From the NCBI RefSeq assembly GCF_964204645.1, contig NC_134030.1, forward strand, positions 22,139,210 to 22,203,209: a DNA stretch of 64,000 nt, read 5' to 3'. The stretch is from Tubulanus polymorphus (taxonomy: Eukaryota; Nemertea; Palaeonemertea; Tubulaniformes; Tubulanidae). The notes below the pieces were generated by a model that made no database searches, was not told the DNA's origin, and saw only the letters and a list, made by a program, of their open reading frames with translations. Both the position numbers and the translations under genes were made by a program. Position 1 is the first letter of the stretch; every line of letters starts with the position of its first letter. Positions 11,601-21,147 of the stretch are shown piece after piece.

Positions 11601-14600
11601 ATGATGTCATAGGGGGATTTTTTGAGGCATTGATGATTTTTATGATGTCATAGAGGGATTTATGGAGATTTCTATCCGTTATTTGATAGAATTATTTGGA
11701 GTTAGCTATGTGTGATGTCATAGAGGGATTTATGGAGGCATTGATGATGTCATAGAGGGAATTATGGAGGAGACATTGATGATGTCATAGGGTGAATAAA
11801 GACTTACCGTTATGAGTTTTCTCCAGTAACGAGACTGTTGTTGTTGTTGTTGTTTTGTGTTTTGTTGATGTTGTTTTTTTAACGGGAGGCGGCGGAGGTT
11901 CGGGCAGCGTTACAGAATCTACGAATTTCGAATTACTCGGCGAGTTGGAGGTGACGCGAGTCAAGGCCACACGACGAGGAGGAGGAGGAGGAGGAGGCGG
12001 AGGAGGTCTCGATGATCGACTGTTCTTACGTAAACTACCGCTACCAACTTTATAATCCAAGGCAGACGGCTTCGATTCAACAATCCGCTCGCTAGATGGC
12101 GCCGGTAGTATAAACTGAGATTTATTCGCGGTCACTTGCGGCGTCTGCTGTGGTACGACGGGCATCGTCGTCATGGTAACCGGTGGCGCTTGTTGTAGAA
12201 TAATTATCGTAGGTGGCGCCGGTAATGATGCGATTGCGTTCTGAATCGGTACCGCGGCCGTTGCTACCGAAACGTTAACCGGCCGCGTATCGATTACGTT
12301 CGAAGTGTAACTAGTTACCGCTGATGTCGTCTGCGCGCGTGTATTATCCGTGTAACTAACGGCAGCACTTTGTTGATATCCCGACGCGACCCAGTCTTGT
12401 TGCGCCGTGTAACTCATAGCCGCAGCGCCCCCTGGTAGTGGACCATTTAAATGCTCCTCGATGAATTCGGTGTCGAAGCTGACGTCATCGGCGGTGGTGG
12501 TAAGTGGAAAATGCGTATTCGGATTGGTGTCCGGCGAGCATCCGATGAGGTGTTCGCGGTGCGCCGCCTCAACCGATGACAACATCTGCGGCGACATGAC
12601 GCGTAACAGAGCCTCGGCCTGAGTCTGCGTGACGATCTCGTGATTAACTCCCGTCGGAGGCGTAGGTGGCGCCGTCGTCGGTGAACACGCCGAGTACGTC
12701 TGCCGTATCGGAATGAACGGCGATTGTGGAGCGCAGCCCGGTGAGGGAGCCAACCTCGATAATGGAGATGGAGCCACCCCAGGCGACGGGGCTACGATGG
12801 ATGTATTCATAACGTCCTGATATGCAGCAGGTGATGGTACAGCAGCCGGCGACATGATTCCACCACCAGGGGGCACTACGAACTGATTCGGTGCTGGTGA
12901 CACTATTCCACCACTAGGGGGCGCTGCAAATTGTTGATTCTGAGCAGATGCCACCATTCCACCAATAGGTGGTGCTACAAATTGATTCTGAGAACCCACC
13001 ATTCCACCAGAAGGGAGCGCTACAAACTGTTGATTCTCAGCAGACGCCACTGTTCCACCACAAGGTGGCGCTACAAATTGTTGATTCTGAGCAGACGCAA
13101 CTATTCCACCACTAGGGGGTGCTATGGCCTGTTGAACAGAAGATCCAGTAGGTGGCAGTAGTGACGCTTTATGATTTTGAATAGTCGGCACTAAACCGGC
13201 GAAACTAATATTCAAACGAGCGTCTGCCACATTGTTGTTTCCAACGACAAGCGGAGAATTCAAATTCGAACACTGATCGCTTGCAAATTTCTCGAAATTA
13301 AAACCCGTCTCGGCAGCTGTCGCCGCCGCTGTTGTCGCCGTGGTTACAATATCTCCGGCGGCCATTGTTGTGAACGCGTCTTGAGTGTCGAGTAAACCGC
13401 ACGTAAACGCTGTCGTCTCGATAACAGTCGGAGCTGTAACGGATTTTTCAACTTCGTGTCGTTTTTGTTCCTCGTTTCGAGCCTCGGAGTTCGGCTGTAA
13501 ATCAATAGAGTCATCAGGTGCTGCCACCTGTACAGATTCAGTGTCATTACAGGTAACCTCTCCCACAGGTGCTGCCACCTTTAGATAGTCTGCTTCCTGA
13601 GTTGACGCGAGTATATAAGAGTTCCCAGCAGGTGCTGCCGCCTGCTGATCAATTGTATCGAACGACTTCAGTCCAACGCTTTCTCCAGCAGGTGCTGCCA
13701 CCTGGTGTTCATTAGTCTCACCAGACTCGAGTATAACAGAGTTTCCAGCCGGTGCTGCCACCTGCTGGTAATTCACATCTACCGTTTCTTGCATAACACC
13801 AACTCCAGCAGGTGCTGCCATCTGGTGATTGTTTGTATCGACAGTTTTTGGTAGAACGCCGTCTGCAGTAGGTGCTGCCATCTGATGTTCATTCATATCA
13901 TAAGCCTCCGATATAATCGAGTTTCCATCGGGTGCTGCCACCTGGTGACCATTCGTTTGAACCGCTTCGACGTAAACAGACGTACCGCCCGGAGAGGACG
14001 TTATCGATATCGGAATGATTTCGCCGTCACCAGGCGGCGCTGCTGGACTCGACGGTGGCTGCGGATCGGAAACTATTTCAGCACCTGAAAGATAATTGAC
14101 AAAACTTCTTGAGTTTATAAACGAATTTCACGCTAAAAATTCCATTTCTTTGAGATTCTGAATCGGCAGACGATAAAATTGAAACATTTCTCGGTTAAAC
14201 TAAACTCATATCTAGGATGCAAACTTTAACTGCCGGCGACAGGAAGATATCTCATTGCTCCAATCCCCCCTCCCTTGTAGCTGATTCTTTCTATTCACAG
14301 TAGATATTTGCACATGGGAATGGCCCAGTTCCTGATTGGCTGGCAATGTGAACAAACTCAGCTTCATTTTCACTGCTCATTGGTCAATGTCGAGCGAAGG
14401 CTGACAACGTAATAGCTTCAGTTCAAACCTACGAGTAAACTCGTAGTTGCAATAGAGGGCAGCACTGTATCAACATGGCAGTATATCTCTACGCATAGAT
14501 AGTCAAAATAAGTCACTTTGTTATTTCTGTTAGTTCATTTAAACAAGTTTATTGTGTCATTGAATTTGTAAATTTTCCACCGTGTTATAAAATCTGTAAA

Positions 14601-17600
14601 ATATGTGTCGTCCCTCAATTACCTGTGTGTTTTAGAGTAAAAAAAAAAATAAATAAATAAATAAACAAGCAGCAAATGTTGTCCGCCACGTCAGGAGAGT
14701 TACCTATTTCGAATAGATTGAACAGCTCATCAAACGCCGGGTCCAACTTCGCTTCTTGAATCACGTTCGTAATATCGTCCGACGTCATTTCCTGCGACGT
14801 CAGAAAATCGTCGAGCGTCGTCGTCGTCGTCGGCATCCTCGTGGCCGTCGAGATAGTCGCTGCGCCACCTGGTGGCGGATCTTTAACGACGACTTTGTTG
14901 ATGGTTTCGGCGAGTCTTTCCTGCAGCTTCTTATCGGCCAACATTCGTTCGACGACCGACTGTAACAAACAGAAAACAAATTGAAAACTCAATGATGAAA
15001 TGTGGCTTCATCCAACAAGATAAAATGTCAATAGACATTGAAACACGGGTTCCCTTCAGATGAGTTTTAACAGGATCTCTACAGATAACAGTCATTCCTG
15101 GATATGAGTTTAGATGGGGTCCCTACAGATCAGTCTTACCAGGATAAAAGGAGTTTTAAAGGTGAAAATTTCAAATTTCGAGGAAGCGTCAGAATCACTT
15201 TCATATCCCAATTTCAGGAGACTCCTCCTAAATCAGTGCACTTTATTTCAGTAAACCAGTAATTCAGTAGTTTTTTTGTAAGCAAATTTTTATCCTTAAA
15301 ACTGCATAATTGGGTAAAAAAATCCTAATTGTTGACTGATTTAGGCATAGTTCACAGTCCGTACAACACAAACATTTCCAATCTCCTATTTCTCAAAATT
15401 GCAGTTTTTAAGTAGTTTTGGCATTTAGCTCAAATGAAAGGAGTTTCTATATAGGTATTTCTATATAGGCAAAGGAGTTTTTAAGGAATCAAGGAGTCGC
15501 AGTGACCCTCTAAACTTACTGAGACTTTTTCCGGGTGTATCGACTCATTGCTGTCGCATTTCAATTTACGCTTGACCTCTGTGCGTTTACGAGGCGTGTG
15601 CCTAAAAAATATATCAATTCAATATTACATCGTGATGCGATGTACTAACAAAATCCATCACCTATTTATACACTGCACTATGGTGAAAACGTTTTCCTTA
15701 AAATTCTGGGAAAGGTTTTTCAATAATAATTGATTAGAATCGGGTTTAGGGTTAACTAAACAGATTTGAATTCCAAGTCAAACTTAAGCAGTAACTTATT
15801 CAAGTGGGAACTTTTCCTTGCATTTCTCGTTTCATTGGTTTGTGTTAAAATTAGTTCATCGTAATCATTTTCAAACTTTTAGAGTCATAATTTTTTCGCG
15901 AATGTTTCGTTCGTTCATGAATAACTTTTCGAAATCGCGACAAAAACTTACTTTTTGCGCTTAGGTGTGCGTAACAGATTATCAGCGTCTGCGGGCTGCG
16001 TCAAGTCAATTGAAAAGGAAAAGCTGTCCACGCTCGCCGTAGCTAGTACGTCGTCTTCTGGTTGTGATTTCGATAGTTTACAGGTCGATGGTTGTTCGAT
16101 TGACTCAACTGTTCCTTCCAGAGCTGAAAAAATCATTCAAATAAATCCAGTTCAACAAAGAGGACAAGAATGAACAATGGATTTGTTAGATTAGTTTTAG
16201 GATCCGCGTAGTCCTGGAGTTTTTCGATGTATTTTAGGACAACATTCACCAACTTGAGTGATATCCGAATTGGATCGTACAGTAGACTCAGCTCAAGTCA
16301 GATCTATCGACTTGAGAGTGATATCTGAGTTGGATGATACAATAGACTCCGCGCAAGTCTGATCTTTTGACTTGACAGTGATATCTGAATTGGATGATAC
16401 AGTAGACTCCACTCAAGTCGGATCTTTTGACTTGACAGTGATATCTGAGTTGGATGATACAGTAGACTCCGCTCAAGTCAGATCTTTTGACTTGAGAGCG
16501 ATATCTGAGTTGGATGATACAGTAGACTCCGTTCAAGTCTGATCTGTTGACTTGAGAGTGATATCTGAGTTGGATGGTACAGTAGACTCCGCTCAAGTCA
16601 GATCTATCGACTTGAGAGTGATATCTGAATTGGATGATACAGTAGACTCCGCTCAAGTAAGATCTTTTGACTTGAGAGTGATATCTGAGTTGGATGGTGC
16701 AGTAGACTCCTCTCAAGTCAGATCTATCGACTTGAGAGTGATATCTGAATTGGATGATACAGTAGACTCCTCTCAAGTCAGATCTTTTGACTTGAGAGTG
16801 ATATCTGAATTGGATGATACAGTAGACTCCGCTCAAGTCAGACCTTTTGACTTGAGAGTGATATCTGAGTTGGATGATACAGTAGACTCCGCTAAAGTCA
16901 GATCTTTTGACTTGAGAGTGATATCTGAGTTGGATGATACAGTAGACTCCGCTCAAGTCAGATCTTTTGACTTGAGAGTGATATCTGAGTTGGATGATAC
17001 AGTAGACTCCGCTCAAGTCTGATCTTTTGACTTGAGAGTGATATCTGAGTTGGATGATACAGTAGACTCCGCTAAAGTCTGATCTTTTGACTTGAGAGTG
17101 ATATCTGAGTTGGATGGTACAGTAGACTCCGCTCAAGTCGGATCTTTTGACTTGAGAGCGATATCTGAATTGGATGATACAGTAGACTCCACTCAAGTGG
17201 GATCTTTTGACTCATACCTGTATTTTGAGAAGCACTCTTCGATATATCTGCAGGTTGATCTGTGATATCAGAAAAAAAAACAAAGTTTATTTTCATGTCT
17301 CGGTTCGGAGCCAGTTCAGTGGAATTTCAATTTCTGTCTGCTTAAATTCAAAGTAACTCTATTTTCTCACCTGAACAAACGGCGTTAAAAACCTCTTCGA
17401 ATCCAAGGATTTCCATCGCAGGCGTCTTTTGTTTCCGTTTCCTTTTCCGTTTTTTAGGAACCGAGCTGCTAGTATCTGTATGGCTAGATACGGCACTGCT
17501 AGGAACAGCACTGCTAGATACGGCACTGCTAGGAACTGCAGCGATAGGAACTGCACTGCTAGGAACAGCACTGTTAGGAACTGCACTGCTAGGAACCACA

Positions 17601-20344
17601 CAGCTAGGAACTGTACTGCTAGGAACCACACAGCTAGGAACTGTACTGCTAGGAACCACAGCAGAAAAACCTGTTTGAAAAAATAATAATCAATATTTGG
17701 TTTTAATTCTATGGATGGTATTATCATTAGCCAATCAGAATGCATGTTTCATTTAGAGTCCTTTTTAGAGTCATTCTTTTTCATGGCAGAGTCTCACGAT
17801 GTCATCAGGTTCAAATCCCTGAGGGAGGAACATGGCAGAGTCTCACGATGTCATCAGGTTCAAATCCCTGCGAGGGAGGAACGTGGCAGAGTCACACGAT
17901 GTCATCAGGTTCGAATCCCTGCGAGGGAGGGACGTGGCAGAGTCTCACGATGTCATCAGGAACGAATCCCTGCGAGGGAGGAACGTGGCAGAGTCTCGCG
18001 ATGTCATCAGGTTCGAATCCCTGCGAGGGTGGGATGTGCCAGAGTCTCACGATGTCATCAGGTTCGAATCCCTGCGATGGTGGAATGTGGCAGAGTCTCA
18101 CGATGTCATCAGGAACGAATCCCTGCGAGGGAGGAACGTGGCAGAGTCACACGATGTCATCAGGTTCAAATCCCTGCGAGGGAGGAACGTGGCAGAGTCT
18201 CACGATGTCATCAGGAACGAATCCCTGCGAGGGAGGAACGTGGCAGAGTCACACGATGTCATCAGGTTCAAATCCCTGCGAGGGAGGAACGTGGCAGTCT
18301 CACGATGTCATCAGGAACGAATCCCTGCGAGGGAGGAACGTGGCAGAGTCACACGATGTCATCAGGTTCAAATCCCTGCGAGGGAGGAACGTGGCAGAGT
18401 CTCACGATGTCATCAGGTTCAAATCCCTGTGAGGGAGGAACGTGGCAGAGTCACACGATGTCATCAGGTTCAAATCCCTGCGAGGGAGGGACGTGGCAGA
18501 GTCTCACGATGTCATCAGGTTCAAATCCCTGCGAGGGAGGAACGTGGCAGAGTCTCGCGATGTCATCAGGTTCAAATCCCTGTGAGGGAGGAACGTGGCA
18601 GAGTCACACGATGTCATCAGGTTCAAATCCCTGCGAGGGAGGGACGTGGCAGAGTCTCACGATGTCATCAGGTTCAAATCCCTGCGAGGGAGGAACATGG
18701 CAGAGTCTCACGATGTCATCAGGTTCAAATCCCTGCGAGGGAGGAACTTGGCAGAGTCAGGTTCAGTAATCCCTGCGAGGTTCATAAAGAACCCTGTTTT
18801 TTGCTTACCTCCATTTTTAAGCGCGACAAACTGATCAATAATATTGATCAATGATAAGCCGTATACGTTAGTTGGATATTCTCGGCCCTTGCGCAACAAC
18901 GTGACGTATTCCTTCAGATATAAACACTCATCCAGAAACACATTGTACGTATTGAAACAAGACTCTTCTTTTAGGTAACCTAAAAATAGACACACATTCT
19001 TTTTATACAGGGTCCCCCTATGGACTCAGTGACGCAGGTTCCCTACAGATCGGTCATTCCTGGAGATATAAAGAATTTACAAGGAGAATATTTCAAATTT
19101 GAGGAAGCATCTGCATCACTTTCATAACCCAATTACTGCAGACTACTCCGAAATCAGTACTGTTTGTATCTCAGCAATCCAGTTTTTCAGTGTTTTTGTA
19201 AGCAAACTTTTATCATATAGGCCTTAAATAGCATTTTCTGTAAGTAAGTTTTGAGGAAGCGTCTGCATCACTTTCATAACCCAATTACAGTAGACTACTC
19301 CTTAATCAGTACTGTTTGTATCTCAGCAATCCAGTTATTCAGTGTTTTTATAAGCAAACTTTTATCATATAGGCCTTAAATAGCATTTTCTGTAAGTAAG
19401 TTTTGAGGAAGCGTCTTTCATAACCCAATTACAGTAGACTACTCCTTAATCAGTACTGTTTGTATCTCAGCAATCCAGTTATTCAGTGTTTTTATAAGCA
19501 AACTTTTATCATATAGGCCTTAAATAGCATTTTCTGTAAGTAAGTTTTGAGGAAGCGTCTGCATCACTTTCATAACCCAATTACAGTAGACTACTCCTTA
19601 ATCAGTACTGTTTATCTCGGTAAACCATTAATTCTAGGGTTTTGTAAGCAAATCATCTACACAACCTAAACTTGATTTATAATTTGGTAATGGCCGAATT
19701 GGGTTAACACAAATCCAACTGTACAACTACAAACTAGACAAACATTTCTAATGGCATTTTGTTCAAATAGAAAGAATCTCAAGCAGCTTTAAAATCATTT
19801 TCAGTTTAGACAGAGTTTGTAAGGAATCGACCACCGGTTGTAGGGAACACTGCTGTTGATCCTGTCATCTTACTTTTTCAAACTTCAAAAATAGAGGCAT
19901 ATTACACGAAAAAGCAACACTCAAATCTCTGGTTTGGTTCATGTGTCGTGTTGCAATTGGTAAATTCTTCTATTTTGCTTACTAGTTACTGTAGTTACTT
20001 TTTCACAAAATGACAAATCAAATTTATATGAAATTTCAAACTTAATTTTGCCATGGGTTGCTTTTCTAAGTTAAACTGATTGTTGAAACCGGATTCTCAG
20101 GTTAAATGCGACGATTGAAGTTACAGGGTTGAGGTTTAAGTTGGGCATTAAGTCGTTAACCATTAACTTTCGATCCCAGGGTCTCCAAATGGTTAACACG
20201 TACTTTTGCGGGATATTCGGATATTTTTAAGCCGAACCCGGAAGTGAAAAAAAAAGTTAAACATTTCGCGTTTGAAGCGGAATTTTCAAGTTTAAACTCA
20301 CCTAAAATCAAACGCGCCACTTCTGACGGCAACAACTCGTTCAT
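5532..20344 (-). CDS. NPAT: NPAT homologue (LisH-domain histone-gene co-activator), whole gene, 10 coding exons
   Basis: Recognised from three places. Residues 1-40 are a LisH-type start (MNELLPSEVARLIL then GYLKEESCFNTYNVFLDECL) very close to the NPAT N-terminus. Exon 7 carries LQERLAETINK and DPAFDELFNLFE, both typical of NPAT. The C-terminus is strongly basic. Exons (minus strand, high to low): 20344-20302, 18979-18809, 17670-17371, 17259-17218, 16123-15952, 15601-15520, 14959-14704, 14084-11808, 10878-6547, 5674-5532. The phases join and sum to 7,818 nt, 2,605 residues; human NPAT is about 1,430, so this one is nearly twice as long because of repeats. In the family, NPAT sits in histone locus bodies and activates replication-dependent histone genes under cyclin E/CDK2 control. 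This protein is rich in S-P and T-P pairs, but which of them are used is unknown. Every intron above 500 nt holds a minisatellite or transposon. If exon 9 is not spliced at 6547, the frame runs to a stop at 6425 instead. Confidence 0.85.
5827..6097. mobile_element. piggyBac-like MITE, copy 1 (in last NPAT intron)
   Basis: The ends are TTAACTTTCAGTGCGG and GCACTGAAAGGGTTAA: inverted repeats flanked by TTAA, the piggyBac target. The 271-bp interior is the reverse complement of the copy at 41321-41605. No open frame. Confidence 0.6.
6547..10878 (-). CDS. NPAT: NPAT exon 9: giant exon with SSDK and PPSGG repeats
   Basis: 4,332 nt, residues about 1115-2558. Visible blocks in order: PSAPNGTAPI-type repeats (10.25-10.4 kb), about nine R-A-P-S-S-D-K units (9.52-9.88 kb), a T-S-R-S-x run, about nine PEPPSG or PPGG units (8.78-9.24 kb), a lysine/serine patch KKKKKSSSSKHGKSGKKRR (7.83-7.98 kb), and a Pro/Ala tract (7.54-7.74 kb). 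Acidic S-D-S-D-D-D-D and many S-P/T-P sites follow. I place the donor at 6546 (CAACCAG then GTATAA) because sequence beyond it turns abruptly AT-rich and encodes a hydrophobic tail unlike the rest. Without that splice the stop is at 6425. Confidence 0.75.
8780..9860 (+). promoter_or_regulatory. Array of CTCF-like words inside NPAT exon 9
   Basis: About sixteen matches to the CTCF core pattern CCA(C/G)(T/C)AG(G/A)(G/T)GGC, nearly all on the plus strand, e.g. CCCACTAGGGGGCTCTGG (9041-9058), TCCACTAGGGGGCGATGG (9160-9177), ATCACTAGATGGCGCTC (9531-9547) and copies at about 9661, 9703, 9751, 9796 and 9842. Spacing is about 45-95 bp. Binding is not shown by sequence alone. Confidence 0.5.
11100..11795. 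repeat. NPAT intron 8: minisatellite with GATGATGTCATAGAGGGATT
   Basis: About 20 copies of a 28-45 bp unit, TGATGATGTCATAGAGGGATTTATGGAGG, in larger blocks of about 290 bp that repeat twice. Each unit holds TGATGTCAT or TGACGTCAT, a CRE/AP-1-like half or full site. The same unit occurs in SF3A1 introns (34.7-35.05 kb and 37.9-38.63 kb). Confidence 0.88.
11808..14084 (-). CDS. NPAT: NPAT exon 8: large repeat exon (AAPAG, APPSGG, polyproline)
   Basis: 2,277 nt, residues about 356-1114, no recognisable globular domain. From the 5' end it holds about nine copies of a roughly 20-residue unit with a Q(V/M)AAPAG core (60-nt period, 13.5-14.0 kb). Next come about six copies of a 16-residue unit with an APPSGG core (48-nt period, 12.85-13.15 kb), a proline/serine-rich region, and a run of ten or more prolines at about 11.99 kb. 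Near 12.5 kb, the segment around RVMSPQMLSSVEAAHREHL looks like a short helix. Likely largely disordered, like the middle of vertebrate NPAT. The acceptor is ATCTTTCAG and the donor GTAAGT. Confidence 0.8.
12860..13160 (+). promoter_or_regulatory. Array of CTCF-like words inside NPAT exon 8
   Basis: Seven words at roughly 48-bp spacing. CCACTAGGGGGCGCTG (12911-12926) is a textbook vertebrate CTCF core; neighbours read CCACCAGGGGGCACTA, CCACAAGGTGGCGCTA and CCACTAGGGGGTGCTA. A further nine CCAGCAGGTGCTGCCACC words lie at 13.51-13.95 kb. Confidence 0.5.
14704..14959 (-). CDS. NPAT: NPAT exon 7: conserved NPAT block
   Basis: Residues about 271-355. This exon has the best similarity to vertebrate NPAT outside LisH: a helix with KKLQERLAETINK and an acidic stretch ending DPAFDELFNLFE. 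It also contains PPPGGAA, encoded by a CTCF-like word at about 14866-14882. The acceptor is CTGTTTGTTACAG and the donor GTAACT; phase 0 in, 1 out. The conservation supports the gene assignment independently of the LisH motif. Confidence 0.8.
15115..15510. mobile_element. CAGGGTYCCTAC-family element in NPAT intron 6
   Basis: Starts GGGGTCCCTACAGATCAGTC and ends AAGGAGTCGCAGTGACCCT, ten bases from the exon 6 splice site. It shares the GAAGCGTC, CAGTACTG and AACATTTCC blocks with the copy at 62062-62452. Confidence 0.5.
15520..17259 (-). CDS. NPAT: NPAT exons 4-6, small spacer exons with basic clusters
   Basis: Exon 4 is 17259-17218 (42 nt, DQPADISKSASQNT). Exon 5 is 16123-15952 and ends TPKRKK. 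Exon 6 is 15601-15520 and begins HTPRKRTEVKRKLK. The exon 5/6 junction thus builds one long basic stretch, a good bipartite nuclear-localisation candidate. All junctions have consensus donors (GTATGA, GTAAGT, GTAAGT) and AG acceptors, with phases 1-1, 1-2 and 2-0. The exon 4 donor abuts the 60-bp satellite array of intron 4. Confidence 0.7.
16261..17215. repeat. NPAT intron 4: 60-bp satellite, 16 copies
   Basis: The period is exactly 60 bp with only substitutions between copies, no indels. The unit begins CTTGAGAGTGATATCTGAGT and ends GATCTTTTGA. It fills almost the whole intron. Long frames on both strands are artefacts of 60 being divisible by three. Confidence 0.93.
17371..17670 (-). CDS. 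NPAT: NPAT exon 3: V-P-S-S-A pentapeptide repeats and a basic patch
   Basis: The exon is 300 nt, phase 1 at both ends. It encodes about a dozen degenerate five-residue units (VPSSA, VPSCV, VSSSA), a 15-nt minisatellite inside coding sequence, then a lysine/arginine run (KKRKRKRKQK) that could be a nuclear localisation signal. The acceptor is TTTTTTCAAACAG and the donor GTGAGA. The repeat block looks like recent slippage; the basic part is more likely to be functional. Confidence 0.7.
17775..18775. repeat. NPAT intron 2: 51-bp satellite with tRNA B-box word, about 20 copies
   Basis: The unit contains TCACGATGTCATCAGGTTC, then AAATCCCTGCGAGGGAGGAA, then CGTGGCAGAG. Copies with GGTTCGAATCC are exact Pol III B-box matches; others read GGTTCAAATCC. 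No A box is evident. Frames are open on the plus strand because 51 is divisible by three; coding is unlikely since splice sites place it in an intron. Confidence 0.9.
18809..20344 (-). CDS. NPAT: NPAT exons 1-2: LisH domain
   Basis: Exon 1 (20344-20302) gives 14 residues and ends one base into a glycine codon at a GTGAGT donor. Exon 2 (18979-18809) follows a TTTTTAG acceptor and completes Gly-Tyr-Leu-Lys. Together they make a LisH motif: LPSEVARLIL, then GYLKEES and a C-terminal helix, with ILE-type spacing as in NPAT. LisH motifs dimerise, and in NPAT this region is needed for histone-gene activation. The ATG at 20344 is the only sensible start; the same residues begin the vertebrate protein. 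Confidence 0.85.
19040..19865. mobile_element. Inverted-repeat element (CAGGGTYCCTAC family) with internal triplication, NPAT intron 1
   Basis: Begins GGTTCCCTACAGATCGGTCA and ends near GGTTGTAGGGAAC. The interior AGGAAGCGTCTGCATCACTT block of about 150 bp is tandemly repeated three to four times. Other copies: about 15115-15510, 37205-37585, 41680-41955, 52917-53215, 62062-62452. Non-autonomous DNA transposon family. Confidence 0.6.
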
Positions 20345-21147
20345 TTTACATCATAATTCATAGAAACCGCGCTTAGAAAATAACTTAACGGCGCCGTAAA
20401 CATCGATAAACATCGAATTTTAATGTGGAAAATCCAGCGACGGTTGCGACTTAAACGGAGTAACGCGCGCCGGCACTGGCATTCTGCGAGCGGGTTCGAA
20501 TCCCATAAATATCGACAGAATAAACATCGCTGATGTTATGATTTACGTTACTTTTTATTCGTTTTTTAAATAATCCCGGCATTGATTCATTTGATTTTTG
20601 TCTTGTTCAAAATTTGAATTCAGATTTTTTTTTAGCTTAAGAGAATTGTTTTATATTTTGAGAATAAAGTTATTAGAATATAAATAATTGAATTGTTTCG
20701 CGAATGAGTGAAAGTTATTTTTTCTAACTAAAACAAGAAACTTACATTTTTTCTTTTTTTCGGCTCTTTTTCTCTCTGCGTTAAATTAAATTTATAATTT
20801 CTTTGAAAAACGAATAAAAGAGGGCGTCTCGAAAGAGGAGTTTCGATTTTAATTGAATTGCTCCGATATTAGTTTCGCAAATGCTGACAAAGTCATTTTT
20901 CCTCGCAAAATCTAAGAACAAATAAATCAATCAAAATACCTAAAATCTGATACCATATTTATTAGTTTAAAGGGGAAATTAATTGCAACATTTTAAAAGA
21001 AAATTCTCAATGGCGTAAAAATAGTGCGGAGCTTGATTCCGATAACGAATGCGAAACGGTGTCATCTCATTCTTGAATAAAGGCGCATCGAAGTGAAAGC
21101 CACGATCCATCCATAATTCAACCCGATAAACCCCGAATAATATCGAT
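20345..21147. promoter_or_regulatory. Divergent promoter between NPAT and the KH gene
   Basis: About 800 bp separates the two opposed ATGs. CpG-containing stretches lie next to both starts and an AT-rich stretch is in the middle. No TATA box is convincing. The segment 20492-20503 holds GGGTTCGAATCC, a tRNA B-box match without a clear A box, so it is probably a tRNA relic. In human, NPAT instead shares a divergent promoter with ATM. Confidence 0.45.

Noticed and set aside
11200-11790. CTGATGA words as hammerhead ribozyme cores
   Set aside because: No GAAA core partner or stems at the required positions; part of a minisatellite.
16288-17196. 302-codon minus-strand frame and 156-codon plus-strand frame
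   Set aside because: Produced by a 60-bp satellite with length divisible by three; located in NPAT intron 4; open on both strands.
17711-18854. Three overlapping plus-strand frames of 230-352 codons
   Set aside because: All three plus frames are open because of the 51-bp satellite; no start context or splice logic, and it lies in NPAT intron 2.
20440-20520. Possible tRNA gene around GGGTTCGAATCCC
   Set aside because: The B-box word is good, but I could not form an acceptor stem or anticodon arm; treated as a relic.
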